NCBI RefSeq assembly: GCF_002243645.1
Contig: NZ_CP017704.1
Coordinates: 5,226,001 to 5,290,000, forward strand
DNA: 64,000 bases
Direction: 5' to 3'
Source: Peribacillus simplex NBRC 15720 = DSM 1321
GTDB lineage: Bacteria; Bacillota; Bacilli; Bacillales; DSM-1321
Shown here: positions 37,188-46,243 of the stretch, piece by piece
Layout of the letters: each line of letters starts with the position of its first letter
Numbering within the stretch: position 1 is the stretch's first letter
Notes under the pieces: generated by a model
Databases searched by the model: none
What the model saw: only the letters and a program-made list of their open reading frames with translations
Told to the model about the DNA's origin: nothing
Position numbers and translations under genes: made by a program

Positions 37188-38944
37188 CAAATTTTATCGA
37201 CTGGCTTTGAGGCTTCGATAGGAATATGCCTAAACTCAGAAACGGAAAATAAACCCTGATCCGTCAGTTTAATTTCAGGGATGACAGGTAAAGCCAAGAA
37301 TGCAAGTGTAAGAAAAGGGTTGAAATGCCTGTTTGCACCGAGTTTCAATAGGGCTCCATCGATTTTTTTCAATGAGTGAACCACATCCATATAATTGCAT
37401 TCACTCATCAATCCAGCTATTGGAAGGGGAAGGGAAGCGAGTATTTCCCCATTTTGGATTACGGTCAATCCACCCTGCATTTTTTTGATTTCCTTAGCTG
37501 CCATTAGCATATCCTGGTTATTCGTCCCGGCAATGATCAAATTATGTGAATCATGGGCTACTGTCGTGGCAATTGCACCTGATTTCAAACCGAGCCCTTT
37601 GACGATTCCAAGACCTAATTGTTTCGTCATATGATGCCGTTCAATAACAGCAAGTTTTATATGATCAACATGTTCGGAGAACTGGAATAGACCATCATGG
37701 TTAAGTGTGACCGGTTCAATCGAATGCTTTGTAATCAAGCTGTTTGGAGTTATCTCAATAATATTAGCGAACTCATTTTTAAAAGGTATCGCCAAATCAT
37801 TCTCCGTTATTTCATGAAATTGAACAGAGTGTTTCAATCCGTCGTCAATAACCTGTTCCTTTACATCTGGAAAGTTAAGTAAACGATTATTTTGCACCAT
37901 AAGCCTTCCCTCTTTATAGACCGAGTGGATGATGATAGAATCAAGATCATCCAATAGAAGAAAGTCTGCCTTGTATCCAGGTGCAATTGCACCATGTTCC
38001 TTTAAACCAAAACATTCAGCTGCATTAATGGTCGCCATTTGAATGGCGGTAATTGGCGAGACACCTGTTTCTATGGAAAGTCGAACGTTGTGATCGATAC
38101 TCCCCTCAGATACAATATCATCTAGGTGCCGGTCATCGGTGACGAATAAACAACGGCGGGAGTTCTTCTCATTAATAACTGGAATCAGGTTTATTAAATC
38201 TTTGGCAACGGTGCCTTCCCTGATCATAAGATACATTCCTTTACGCAGTCTTTCTTTTGCCTCTTCCGCTGTAGTGCATTCATGATCCGTTTTAATGCCT
38301 GCACTCATATAAACATCGAGCTGTTGTTCGGATAATCCTGCTGCATGGCCATCAATGCTTTTGCCTAGTCTATTTGCATCGTATAATTTTTGCAGCATAT
38401 CCTCATCCGTATCTGAAACGGCCGGGAAATTCATGACTTCGGCTAAACCGAGCACTCTCGGGTTTTGATAAAATGAAATTAAATCTTCACTTCTTAAGAC
38501 GGCACCAGAATGTTCAAACTCCGTAGCAGGTACACAAGATGGCATCATGAAGTAAAAGTCAAAAGGAAGTTGATCGGATTGTTCAATCATATATTCCATG
38601 CCCTTTTTGCCAGAAACATTGGCAATTTCATGAGGATCTGCAACGATGCTGGTCACACCATGTAAAAGGAGGATTTTTGCGAGTTCAGAAGGCCTGACCA
38701 TTGAAGATTCAATATGGACATGGCCATCAATGAATGTAGGGCATACGAATTTTCCTGCTGCATCGATTTCTGAGATACCCTCATAACGCCCAATTCCAGC
38801 AAAAAAACCATCGACGATAGCAATGTCGCCTGTATAGGTATCACCATTGAAAACATCTATGATTTGCCCGTTTTTAATGACGCAATCTGCAGGTGTTCTG
38901 CCCGCCGCAACGTCTATTCTCCTTTTAAACAAGTTTTTTTTCAT
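37187..38944 (-). CDS. ade: Adenine deaminase
   Basis: A 585-residue amidohydrolase. It has the urease-type metal motif FIDGHVHIESSM near residue 73 and VADPHEIANVSG near 105, both with His ligands, plus IDGHAAGLSEQQL, CTTAEEA, LFVTDDRHLDDI and the C-terminal adenine-deaminase block VAHDSHNLIIAGTNNQDM. It deaminates adenine to hypoxanthine in purine salvage. It lies 32 bp downstream of guaD on the same strand. The ATG follows AAAGGGGTTACGAAT. Confidence 0.93.
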   Translation of the reverse strand: MKKNLFKRRIDVAAGRTPADCVIKNGQIIDVFNGDTYTGDIAIVDGFFAGIGRYEGISEIDAAGKFVCPTFIDGHVHIESSMVRPSELAKILLLHGVTSIVADPHEIANVSGKKGMEYMIEQSDQLPFDFYFMMPSCVPATEFEHSGAVLRSEDLISFYQNPRVLGLAEVMNFPAVSDTDEDMLQKLYDANRLGKSIDGHAAGLSEQQLDVYMSAGIKTDHECTTAEEAKERLRKGMYLMIREGTVAKDLINLIPVINEKNSRRCLFVTDDRHLDDIVSEGSIDHNVRLSIETGVSPITAIQMATINAAECFGLKEHGAIAPGYKADFLLLDDLDSIIIHSVYKEGRLMVQNNRLLNFPDVKEQVIDDGLKHSVQFHEITENDLAIPFKNEFANIIEITPNSLITKHSIEPVTLNHDGLFQFSEHVDHIKLAVIERHHMTKQLGLGIVKGLGLKSGAIATTVAHDSHNLIIAGTNNQDMLMAAKEIKKMQGGLTVIQNGEILASLPLPIAGLMSECNYMDVVHSLKKIDGALLKLGANRHFNPFLTLAFLALPVIPEIKLTDQGLFSVSEFRHIPIEASKPVDKI

Positions 38945-38976
38945 ATTCGTAACCCCTTTGGCAAAAAAATAACCGG

Positions 38977-39444
38977 TTAATATTTCACTTTTTCAGTAAT
39001 GGTTTCCCATGTTCGGAATGGTAAATCGTGGTCATTAAATGACATTTTTTCCATTTTAATCGTGCGATTTTCCATTGGCAGGGCAAGTTCTTGGTATATA
39101 AAGTGATCATCAAAGCCAATAAGTGCAGCGTCTTCTTTAGTACATGCGTAATAAATGGCTTTTGGACGTGCCCAATAAATAGCACCGATGCACATGGGGC
39201 AAGGTTCGCAGCTAGTGTATATTTCACAATCTGTAAGCTGGAAGCTGTCGAGATTCCTGCATGCATCACGAATCGCCTGTACTTCGGCGTGAGCTGTAGG
39301 ATCGTTGGCTGTTGTCACATTGTTACATCCTCTTCCTACGACTTTGCCATCTTTTACGATTATAGCACCAAAAGGTCCTCCGTTCTTTGCCAAAACATTT
39401 TCATATGCAAGCTGAACAGCCATCTCCATGAATTTTACATCCAC
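38977..39444 (-). CDS. guaD: Guanine deaminase
   Basis: About 155 residues, the size of B. subtilis GuaD. Cytidine-deaminase fold: zinc ligands in TAHAEVQAIRDAC (His, catalytic Glu) and SCEPCPMCIGAIYWA (two Cys). It converts guanine to xanthine. I start it at the GTG at 39444, preceded by AAGGGGTG; the in-frame ATG at 39462 lies before that site. It forms an operon with ade; together they deaminate both purine bases. No purine riboswitch was recognised upstream, though a TTACGT/ACGTAA hairpin lies at about 39490-39508. Confidence 0.92.
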   Translation of the reverse strand: MDVKFMEMAVQLAYENVLAKNGGPFGAIIVKDGKVVGRGCNNVTTANDPTAHAEVQAIRDACRNLDSFQLTDCEIYTSCEPCPMCIGAIYWARPKAIYYACTKEDAALIGFDDHFIYQELALPMENRTIKMEKMSFNDHDLPFRTWETITEKVKY

Positions 39445-39689
39445 TAAAAAACACCCCTTCATAGATTAATAACCAAAAAGTGTTAATGTTACGTTTTTTA
39501 ACGTAAATATAATAAACAATATACCATATGGACGCGCGGAAATAGAATATTATTTTCTGAAAATAAAGAAAAATCATTTTGTGTTAGAATATATGACGGC
39601 AATCAAAAGTGGTTTAAAAGAATTTTTACAAATAATTATAAAACTGATATTGTTAGAAGAAAATCATTAGAATTATGAAGGTGATATGC

Positions 39690-40592
39690 ATGGGGTTTTT
39701 GGGAGTTCTTTTACCGATATTCGGTATATTTGTTTTAGGTTTCATCGGTCAGAAAAAGTTTAAACTTGATACAAAATCGATTTCCACGATGGCATTATAT
39801 TTAATGTCACCTTTTCTTGTATTCCGAACTTTTTATTCCGCAGAATTTACGATTAATTATTTTTACCTGTTCTTATTCACGATAGTGCTTTGTCTTTCTC
39901 TTATACTGGTAGTCTACATCATATCTTTTTTTAAAAAATATACAGTCACTGAGACAAGCGGCATGATATTGGCGTCGGCCTTCATGAATAACGGGAATTA
40001 CGGAACACCCGTCATTTTCCTGTTATTCGGAGCTGCAGGACTCGATTATGCAATCATCCTTATGGTGGGACAGCAGTTAGTGATGTGCACGATAGGCATT
40101 TATTTTGCAGCAAAGGGCAGCCCGGAAGGTAACGGAGTTCAAACAGCGATTAAAGCTGTATGTCGGATGCCAATTGTTTATGGAGCTATTGCAGGTACAG
40201 TATTTCAGTTCGTGAACATACCTTTAAGCAATTCGGTTATGGAAGCTATTAACCTTGTTGCAAATGCAGCGATCCCAACAATCATGATTACACTGGGAAT
40301 GCAGCTGGCCAACATTTCCCTGAAAAAAATTGCCTATCGAAAGCTATCAGTTTCGCTGCTTCTTAAACTTGCCGTTTCACCAGCCATTGCCTTCCTGTTA
40401 TCACTTGCCTTACCAGTGGGTGAAATGGTCAGGCATATCATGATCATCGTAGCTGCCATGCCAACGGCGGCCAACACTACGATGTATGCGCTCCAATTCA
40501 ATACGGAGCCTGAATTCGTATCAAGTGCTACGTTCATTAGTACATCATTGAGTCTGATTACGCTTCCAATCATCTTTTTCTTTGTATTATAG
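39690..40592 (+). CDS. AEC (auxin efflux carrier)-family transporter
   Basis: About 300 residues with ten predicted helices in two halves: VLLPIFGIFVLGFIGQKK first, an FMNNGNYGTPVIFLLFGAAGLDYAI crossover with the Asn/Gly motif near 103-125, and a second inverted half ending VAAMPTAANTTMYALQFNTEPEFVSSATFISTSLSLITLPIIF. Bacterial AEC proteins export or import organic acids and sometimes amino acids; the substrate is unknown. ATG at 39690 follows AAGGTGAT. Divergent from guaD-ade. Confidence 0.85.
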   Translation: MGFLGVLLPIFGIFVLGFIGQKKFKLDTKSISTMALYLMSPFLVFRTFYSAEFTINYFYLFLFTIVLCLSLILVVYIISFFKKYTVTETSGMILASAFMNNGNYGTPVIFLLFGAAGLDYAIILMVGQQLVMCTIGIYFAAKGSPEGNGVQTAIKAVCRMPIVYGAIAGTVFQFVNIPLSNSVMEAINLVANAAIPTIMITLGMQLANISLKKIAYRKLSVSLLLKLAVSPAIAFLLSLALPVGEMVRHIMIIVAAMPTAANTTMYALQFNTEPEFVSSATFISTSLSLITLPIIFFFVL

Positions 40593-40848
40593 GAGATTAT
40601 CATTCTAATTATGTGGGCAAACTTATTATATACACGAAGCGGGCTATCTAATTAAAATAAGGGATCCGGACAGATCTTATGTATTGCCCTTGATGACCAA
40701 GTCTTGGGCTAGTTTCCCATCGCGGTTAGTGAACGAACTTAGGGACTTGGATTTAGGTGTTAATTGGAAAATGATTTTCAACAATTTCATTTAATATTAA
40801 AGGGTGCGTTTACTTTTTTTAATGCCTGTATTTGATTGGAGGGGTTTT

Positions 40849-41259
40849 GTGTTACAGACTAAAGTTAAACTGAACAATACTGGAAAGATTGATGCCATTT
40901 TAAAGGACATCGTTCTGAAAACCTATGAAGAAGCACTAGAAGAAAAACTCTTGCTATGCATGGAGTGCGGAGATGTCGATTTTTATATCGCGTATTCAAA
41001 TAATGAGGAACTTCAAGATGCGATTAATGAAAACTTTGAAATTGATGAATTTGGCCAAATCATGAAAATAGATGAACATCAGGAACTTATGGATGATTTA
41101 TACGATTATTTCTTGATCATACATAAGGAAAGTGAAATGTTTGATTTTTTTCCAGCAGGTCCATATACTCTCAGTGGGGAAAACCGCGAATCGGATACGG
41201 ATATGCTGGCGCCAAGAGGTTTATATTCATCACCATTTGAAGATGCATTAAAGGAATGA
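40849..41259 (+). CDS. Uncharacterised acidic protein
   Basis: About 136 residues, soluble, rich in Glu and Asp. It has a helical N-terminal part (LKDIVLKTYEEALEEKLLLCMECGDVDFYIAYS) with two Cys, then acidic helices (EFGQIMKIDEHQELMDDLYDYFLI) and a disordered tail (LSGENRESDTDM). I recognise no family. The GTG at 40849 follows GGAGGGG at good spacing. Single gene with its own terminator. Confidence 0.6.
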   Translation: MLQTKVKLNNTGKIDAILKDIVLKTYEEALEEKLLLCMECGDVDFYIAYSNNEELQDAINENFEIDEFGQIMKIDEHQELMDDLYDYFLIIHKESEMFDFFPAGPYTLSGENRESDTDMLAPRGLYSSPFEDALKE

Positions 41260-41261
41260 TG

Positions 41262-41290
41262 GAAAAGACAGCAATTGCTGTCTTTTTTCG
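41262..41290 (+). terminator. Intrinsic terminator
   Basis: AAAAGACAGC pairs perfectly with GCTGTCTTTT around AATT, then T. Confidence 0.88.
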
Positions 41291-41708
41291 TGCGTACTTT
41301 TAAAGCTAATTTATATCCGGCATTATGCATACGGGAAATAAAGGAATTTTTACAAAAAAAGGGGGGAGGTTTGGGAGACATCTGTTTAAATATAAATGTT
41401 TTATGAAATATAGCAATAATATCATAAAATACGGTATCGTTTTTAACAATTTAAAGATTATATGGTAATTTTAAGTAATATTATATATAATGAATAATGT
41501 GAATATTTAATATATTATTTAAATTACTAGTTTAAAATAACAATAAAAAAAGTCTTTTCACTACCACTAATGTTACATTGGGAAATAATAAATGAAGAGA
41601 GGATTATACATAAGAACTGGGTCGAGTTAAGAGAATGCTAGGATTTTGTAATTCTGATTATTTTAAATTTTCGGATTTGAAAGATTGATTATGGCAGGGA
41701 GGCTAATT
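41291..41708. other. AT-rich gene-free gap before the glutamine transporter
   Basis: Over 400 bp of very AT-rich sequence (41400-41560 is mostly A and T). It must carry the gln operon promoter. I saw no clear GlnR/TnrA or CodY palindrome, though AT-rich upstream activation is possible. Confidence 0.45.
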
Positions 41709-42437
41709 ATGATAGTTTTTGACCGCGTAAATAAGTATTTTGGCGATTTTCATGTATTGAAAGAAATTAATCTTACAATTAAGAAGGGGGAAGTGGTAGT
41801 GGTCATCGGACCGTCCGGATCAGGGAAAAGTACATTGCTTCGATGCATTAATCGTCTTGAGACCATTTCGGAAGGTTCCCTGTCCATTAATGGTTTAAAT
41901 GTAGCGGATAAAAAAACGGATATAAACAAACTCCGTCGGAATATCGGTATGGTTTTCCAGCATTTTCACTTGTATCCTCATAAAACCGTGCTTGAGAATA
42001 TCATGCTTGCTCCCAGGAAGGTTTTAGGACAATCCGAAGAGGAAGCGAAAAAAATCGCACTAAAGTATCTGGAGAAAGTAGGGATTGGTGATAAAGCGAA
42101 TTCATTTCCTTCTCAGCTTTCAGGTGGACAGCAGCAACGGGTAGCGATTGCCAGAGGTTTGGCAATGGGCCCTGAAATCATGTTATTTGATGAACCTACC
42201 TCAGCCTTGGATCCAGAAATGATTGGCGAGGTACTGGATGTAATGAAAGCACTTGCCCATGAAGGAATGACGATGGTGGTGGTTACGCACGAAATGGGAT
42301 TTGCCCGTGAAGTAGCGGATCGAATCGTATTCATGGACGAAGGCAGGGTTTTAGAAGAGGCATCACCGGCTGAGTTCTACGCAAATCCTCGTGAAGAGAG
42401 GGCTCGTTTATTCCTTAGCCGTATATTAAATCATTAA
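41709..42437 (+). CDS. glnQ: Glutamine/glutamate-type amino acid ABC transporter ATPase
   Basis: About 242 residues. Walker [10 protein letters not shown] near 35, Q-loop [12 protein letters not shown] (the HFHLYPH variant is typical of polar amino acid uptake ATPases), signature [16 protein letters not shown] near 133, Walker [16 protein letters not shown]-loop [10 protein letters not shown]. The ATG at 41709 follows GGGAGGCTAATT. First gene of glnQHMP. Confidence 0.92.
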   Translation: MIVFDRVNKYFGDFHVLKEINLTIKKGEVVVVIGPSGSGKSTLLRCINRLETISEGSLSINGLNVADKKTDINKLRRNIGMVFQHFHLYPHKTVLENIMLAPRKVLGQSEEEAKKIALKYLEKVGIGDKANSFPSQLSGGQQQRVAIARGLAMGPEIMLFDEPTSALDPEMIGEVLDVMKALAHEGMTMVVVTHEMGFAREVADRIVFMDEGRVLEEASPAEFYANPREERARLFLSRILNH

Positions 42438-42459
42438 ATAAAAAACAGGGGTGAATTTC

Positions 42460-43287
42460 ATGTTGAAGAAAAAGAAATGGTTAAAATTATCTTTGCTATC
42501 ATTACTGGCTGTCATTTTATTAGCTGGATGCGGCGGGGGAAATGATTCAGACAAAGCTGAAGAGGGTGGAGGTAAAGACAAAGAAAAAGATGTTCTCGCA
42601 CAAGTGAAGGAAAAGGATAAGATCGTTTTTGGTGTGAAAAATGATACAAGGCTATTCGGATTGAAAAATCCAAGTACTGGAGATGTAGAAGGCTTTGATA
42701 TTGATATAGCCAAAGCTCTTGCAGCAGAAATCCTTGGTGATGAGAATAAAGTTGAATTTAAAGAAGTGACTTCTAAGACAAGGATGGCATTATTGAATAA
42801 TGGTGATATCGATGCGATAGTAGCAACCATGACAATCACGGAAGATCGTAAAAAAGAAGTTGACTTCACTGATGTTTACTTTGATGCCGGACAATCTTTG
42901 TTAGTCAAAAAGGGCAGCGATATCAAGGGTATTGATAGCTTAAAAGGGAAAAAGGTATTGGCCGTCAAGGGCTCTACTTCTTCCATAAATATTCGTGAAA
43001 AAGCTCCTGAAGCACAAGTGCTTGAATTTGAAAACTATTCCGAAGCGTTCGCTGCACTTAAATCCGGACAAGGGGATGCATTGACCACGGATGATTCCAT
43101 CCTTTATGGAATGGCAGATGAAGATCCAAGTTATGAGCTTGTTGGCGGTACATTTACGGAAGAGCCTTACGGAATTGCTGTGAAAAAAGGAAATGCAGAC
43201 TTTGTTGACGAGTTGAATAAAGCCCTTAAATCACTGAAAGATTCAGGCAAGTACGATGAAATCCATGATAAATGGATTAAACATTAA
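42460..43287 (+). CDS. glnH: Glutamine/glutamate ABC transporter binding lipoprotein
   Basis: About 275 residues. Lipoprotein signal with lipobox LLAGCGGG, Cys near residue 22, and a Lys/Asp/Glu-rich linker. SBP family 3 fold: DKIVFGVKNDTRLFGLKNPSTGDVEGFDIDIAKALA, KTRMALLNNGDIDAIVATMTITEDRKKEVDFTD, and the second lobe VLAVKGSTSSINIREKAP. It binds a polar amino acid outside the membrane; glutamine or glutamate is the likeliest. ATG at 42460 chosen over the GTG at 42451, which lies within the AGGGGTG ribosome site. Confidence 0.9.
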   Translation: MLKKKKWLKLSLLSLLAVILLAGCGGGNDSDKAEEGGGKDKEKDVLAQVKEKDKIVFGVKNDTRLFGLKNPSTGDVEGFDIDIAKALAAEILGDENKVEFKEVTSKTRMALLNNGDIDAIVATMTITEDRKKEVDFTDVYFDAGQSLLVKKGSDIKGIDSLKGKKVLAVKGSTSSINIREKAPEAQVLEFENYSEAFAALKSGQGDALTTDDSILYGMADEDPSYELVGGTFTEEPYGIAVKKGNADFVDELNKALKSLKDSGKYDEIHDKWIKH

Positions 43288-43347
43288 ACATTTTAGCAAA
43301 TGTATAAGGGAAGCTGACCTTATATAACATTTGAACATTTGTCTGTG

Positions 43348-43370
43348 AGGATGAGCGTTTTGCTCATCCT
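43348..43370 (+). other. Hairpin between glnH and glnM
   Basis: AGGATGAGC pairs perfectly with GCTCATCCT around GTTTT, with no T run. By position it may stabilise the glnH message or attenuate the permease genes, as at oppA-oppB. Confidence 0.6.
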
Positions 43371-43393
43371 TACTAGTTAAAGGAGTGTATGCC

Positions 43394-44032
43394 GTGCTTG
43401 ATTTCTCCATTTTAACAGAGAATCTGGATATGTATTTAATAGGCTTTAAAAATACGATCATGTCGAGTTTGATCGCGTTGGTAGCGAGTTTGATTCTTGG
43501 TGTTCTTATTGCTATCATGCGGATTGCGCCGATAAAGCCACTAAACTGGCTGGGGACCGCCTATGTCGAGTTCATTCGGAATATACCGTTATTGATCATT
43601 ACCTTTTTCTTCTTTCTCGGTCTTAAACTCAGCGGTCTATACGCAGGGACATTAGCCTTGACCATTTACACTTCATCTTTCATAGCTGAAGCAATTAGAG
43701 CCGGCATACTTTCCGTGCCAAAGGGTCAAATGGAAGCTGCCCGTTCTTCAGGACTGACATATGGGCAGGCAATGAGGCTCGTCATATTGCCACAGGCCGT
43801 TAAAATAGTCATTCCTCCTTTAGGGAACCAATTTATCAATCTAGTTAAGAATTCTTCCATTTTAGCCGTCGTTGCAGGCCTCGATCTTATGTACCATGGG
43901 GATTTGATTTCTTCAAGGACATTTGTCGTGTTTGATGTGTACATTTTCGTTGCAGCGTTTTACTTAATACTTACCATTCCTTTAAGTTTTGGCGTTGGTT
44001 ATTTGGAAAAACGTCTGGCTAAGAGTAATTGA
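43394..44032 (+). CDS. glnM: Amino acid ABC transporter permease (first)
   Basis: About 212 residues, HisM-type permease of the polar amino acid uptake family. Contains EFIRNIPLLIITFFFFLGL, SSFIAEAIRAGILSVPKGQMEAARSSGLTYGQAM (EAA loop) and LPQAVKIVIPPLGNQFINLVKNSSIL. GTG at 43394; the GTG at 43385 overlaps AAAGGAGTG, so it is less likely. Confidence 0.9.
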   Translation: MLDFSILTENLDMYLIGFKNTIMSSLIALVASLILGVLIAIMRIAPIKPLNWLGTAYVEFIRNIPLLIITFFFFLGLKLSGLYAGTLALTIYTSSFIAEAIRAGILSVPKGQMEAARSSGLTYGQAMRLVILPQAVKIVIPPLGNQFINLVKNSSILAVVAGLDLMYHGDLISSRTFVVFDVYIFVAAFYLILTIPLSFGVGYLEKRLAKSN

Positions 44033-44046
44033 GGGAGGTATATGAT

Positions 44047-44697
44047 ATGGATTTTGCAGGTGCCTATACACCAGATAATCTTAAGTTTTTATTAGAAGGA
44101 TTTTGGGTAACGCTCCAGGTAGCTTTTATATCCATTATTCTAAGTTTCATTATTGGCGGGCTTGTAGGTATAATCCGTTACGCAAAAGTGCCGGTGTTAT
44201 CACAAATATTAGCTTTGATTGTGGAAACGGTACGTAATTTACCGCTGTTATTAATAATATTTTTTACGTATTTTGCTTTGCCGGAGGTACGGATTAAACT
44301 GGAAATCATTCCAGCAGCCATTGTTGCCTTGACAATTTTCGAGTCAGCCATGCTTTCTGAAGTCATTCGTAGTGGACTTAAATCCATTGATAAAGGGCAA
44401 ATGGAAGCTGCCCGTTCATCAGGCTTGAGCTATACACAGGCATTGATACATATTATTCTGCCCCAAGCGCTGCGCCGCATGGTTCCTCCTATTGTCAGCC
44501 AATTCATTTCTTTATTAAAGGATACCTCTTTAGCTGTTGTCATCTCTTTGCCGGAGCTGACTCATCATGGTCAAATCATATATGGACAAAGTCAAAAGTA
44601 TTTAATACCGATTTTGATCCTAGTGGCTCTCATGTACTTCATTGTGAACTATAGTCTTTCTTTGGTAGCCCAGAGACTTGAATTGAAACGAACCTAA
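44047..44697 (+). CDS. glnP: Amino acid ABC transporter permease (second)
   Basis: About 216 residues, paralogous to the preceding permease: ETVRNLPLLLIIFFTYFALP, SEVIRSGLKSIDKGQMEAARSSGLSYTQAL, LPQALRRMVPPIVSQFISLLKDTSLAVVIS. The ATG at 44047 follows GGGAGGTATATGAT; the frame opens at a TTG overlapping the glnM stop. The two permeases form a heterodimeric channel. The terminator of this gene has been hit by a mobile element. Confidence 0.9.
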   Translation: MDFAGAYTPDNLKFLLEGFWVTLQVAFISIILSFIIGGLVGIIRYAKVPVLSQILALIVETVRNLPLLLIIFFTYFALPEVRIKLEIIPAAIVALTIFESAMLSEVIRSGLKSIDKGQMEAARSSGLSYTQALIHIILPQALRRMVPPIVSQFISLLKDTSLAVVISLPELTHHGQIIYGQSQKYLIPILILVALMYFIVNYSLSLVAQRLELKRT

Positions 44698-44724
44698 AAA
44701 AACGACTCAGAAATGAGTCGTTTT
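44698..44724 (+). terminator. gln operon terminator, left copy of a duplicated hairpin
   Basis: ACGACTCA pairs with TGAGTCGT around GAAA, flanked by A and T runs. A second copy lies at 45015-45042, on the other side of a non-coding element. Confidence 0.85.
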
Positions 44725-45014
44725 CTACTTGTCTACAAAAGGAGGTTCGGAGTGATCTCACCCCGAACCATGATTAAAAGAAAATTTTATTATCCTTCAT
44801 GTTTTTTTCTTGATTAAACGAATGAAACCTCACTAGTTGAAGAAATTCGCGACACTCCTGCCGAATAACTGGCTAGCCGAGACTCCACAGACGCATTCGT
44901 CGAGGAGGCTTGGCAAACAGTCGGCGGAAAGGGAGCGGATTTCTGAAATCAACTGGAATATTTTTCAGAAAAACTTTAGGCAAACTGGCATTTTTCGAAT
45001 TTGTCTATAGTCTG
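44725..45014 (+). mobile_element. Non-coding 290-bp element (MITE-like) of the IS1182 family, inserted in the gln terminator
   Basis: No coding frame. Left end CTTGTCTACAAAAGGAGG followed by hairpin GGTTCGG...CCGAACC, matching the right end of the IS at 53.8 kb. Right end TTTGTCTATAGTCTG, matching the IS left end. The middle has the shared GC-rich core (CTCCTGC...CCACAGACGC...CGAGGAGGCT...GCGGAAAG...GAAATCAAC). It is flanked by two copies of the terminator hairpin. Confidence 0.8.
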
Positions 45015-45042
45015 AAACGACTCAATATATGAGTGGTTTTTT
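45015..45042 (+). terminator. gln operon terminator, right copy
   Basis: AAACGACTCA...TGAGTGGTTTTTT. Stem matches the left copy except one change; the loop has diverged. This supports an older target duplication. Confidence 0.75.
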
Positions 45043-45179
45043 ACATGTAGGGATCCGACCAAGTGTATGATGAATTAACCGGCAGGGTAGATCGGAATAT
45101 TAGTGATGAATGAGTACAAAAAAATGAATCTTTTGCTTTTAATAACCGTATATATAAAGGAAGAAAGAAGGTGGAATAT

Positions 45180-45461
45180 ATGTCGGAAATTAAACCAAGC
45201 AATAGCAAAGCGATTGTATCATTGATCATGGGGGTATTATCCCTGTTTATTCCATTCATAGGCATCATATTAGGTATTCTAGGTTTAATATTTGCATCGA
45301 AGAGTAAACAAGAAATTAAGCTTACTGGTGAATCTGGAAAGGGGTTAGTTACAGCTGGAAAAGTGTGCAGCATTATTGGAATAATCTTGAATGTTCTTAT
45401 GATTCTGATTTTCCTGGTGTTTTTTTATTTCGTAGTTGATACGGGCATAACAACCTATTAA
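45180..45461 (+). CDS. DUF4190-type small membrane protein
   Basis: About 93 residues. Two hydrophobic helices (IVSLIMGVLSLFIPFIGIILGILGLIFASKS and VCSIIGIILNVLMILIFLVFFYFVV) separated by a short polar loop (KQEIKLTGESGKGLVTAG), the DUF4190 layout. Function unknown; may be a stress-associated envelope protein. ATG at 45180 follows AGAAGGTGG. Confidence 0.7.
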   Translation: MSEIKPSNSKAIVSLIMGVLSLFIPFIGIILGILGLIFASKSKQEIKLTGESGKGLVTAGKVCSIIGIILNVLMILIFLVFFYFVVDTGITTY

Positions 45462-45571
45462 ATGTAAGTATTAACTTGACAAACATAGAAAAGTAAATTA
45501 AACCTGTATAAAATGGAAATTCATGTTATTATTAATATAAAAACCTAAATATTGTATGAAGGGATGATATT

Positions 45572-45892
45572 TTGACCATTCAAATCTTTGAGTATCCAGC
45601 CGTATTCTATTATGAAAAGCACCCGTTGATTATCGACTCTTTTTCCGTTCAAGTTTGTTTCCCGGATTTTAGGCGAGAAGGAATCATTTCTTCCGTTAGC
45701 GGTAGGAATCGGGTAGATGCCTTAGCTTGTGCTCAAGAGCTGTTGGAATCCATGGTCGAACATTTTATTCACGATAAAAAAACAATCCCGGATGCAAGTG
45801 AAATGGAAAAGGTGAATCTTGATAGGGGAATTAATATATGTGAGGCTGCACCCTTCAGGATTGAAATAGAAAATATCACATATGAAAAATAA
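45572..45892 (+). CDS. Solitary HicB-like (partial RNase H fold) protein
   Basis: 106 residues. The segment FSVQVCFPDFRREGIISSVSGRNRVDALACAQELLESMVEHFIHDKKTIPDAS follows the HicB pattern: a strand with FPD, a turn, then a helix with an Ala-rich face and a downstream IPxPS-like end. No HicA toxin gene is adjacent and no DNA-binding tail is evident, so it may not be an antitoxin. TTG start follows AAGGGATGATATT. Its own terminator follows. Confidence 0.55.
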   Translation: MTIQIFEYPAVFYYEKHPLIIDSFSVQVCFPDFRREGIISSVSGRNRVDALACAQELLESMVEHFIHDKKTIPDASEMEKVNLDRGINICEAAPFRIEIENITYEK

Positions 45893-45893
45893 A

Positions 45894-45925
45894 AAAACCT
45901 TGCCGGTAAGAGGACAAGGTTTTTA
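45894..45925 (+). terminator. Intrinsic terminator after the HicB-like gene
   Basis: AAAAACCTTG pairs with CAAGGTTTTT around a 12-nt loop. Confidence 0.8.
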
Positions 45926-46075
45926 TTTTGTACTTCTTGAAATGCAATGAACATTTTGTAACCGGGAATGTCAGACCATAATTAGTACATAGTATATTAT
46001 TTTTTGTAGTGAGGTGAAAACGACGGTGATAATGATATCACTACTTAAAATACCCGGGCTTTAAATTTTTTAACA

Positions 46076-46111
46076 AACCATCATTACCTGTAAAAGGAAT
46101 GATGGTTTTTT
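46076..46111 (+). terminator. Orphan intrinsic terminator
   Basis: AACCATCATT pairs perfectly with AATGATGGTT, 12-nt loop, then TTTTTT. No ordinary gene lies between this and the preceding terminator at 45925. The gap has only a 13-codon frame starting GTG at 46026 (MIMISLLKIPGL) after GTGAGGTG. A small RNA or tiny peptide transcript is possible. Confidence 0.75.
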
Positions 46112-46243
46112 GTTTCGCTTAAAATTCACTTTAATTATTTTTTATTTTTGGGGAAAGGATATTGCGTTCTTTATAACGAATATGTATAGTATAGGTAACA
46201 TAGGTAAAAAGTATCAATAGTTATATATTTTGGAGGTGTATGT

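Noticed and set aside
39463..39689. Purine riboswitch upstream of guaD-ade
   Set aside because: I could not find the conserved purine-aptamer loops; only a small TTACGT/ACGTAA hairpin is seen.
45572..45892. HicAB toxin-antitoxin pair
   Set aside because: Only a HicB-like fold is seen; no HicA frame lies on either side and no DNA-binding domain is present.
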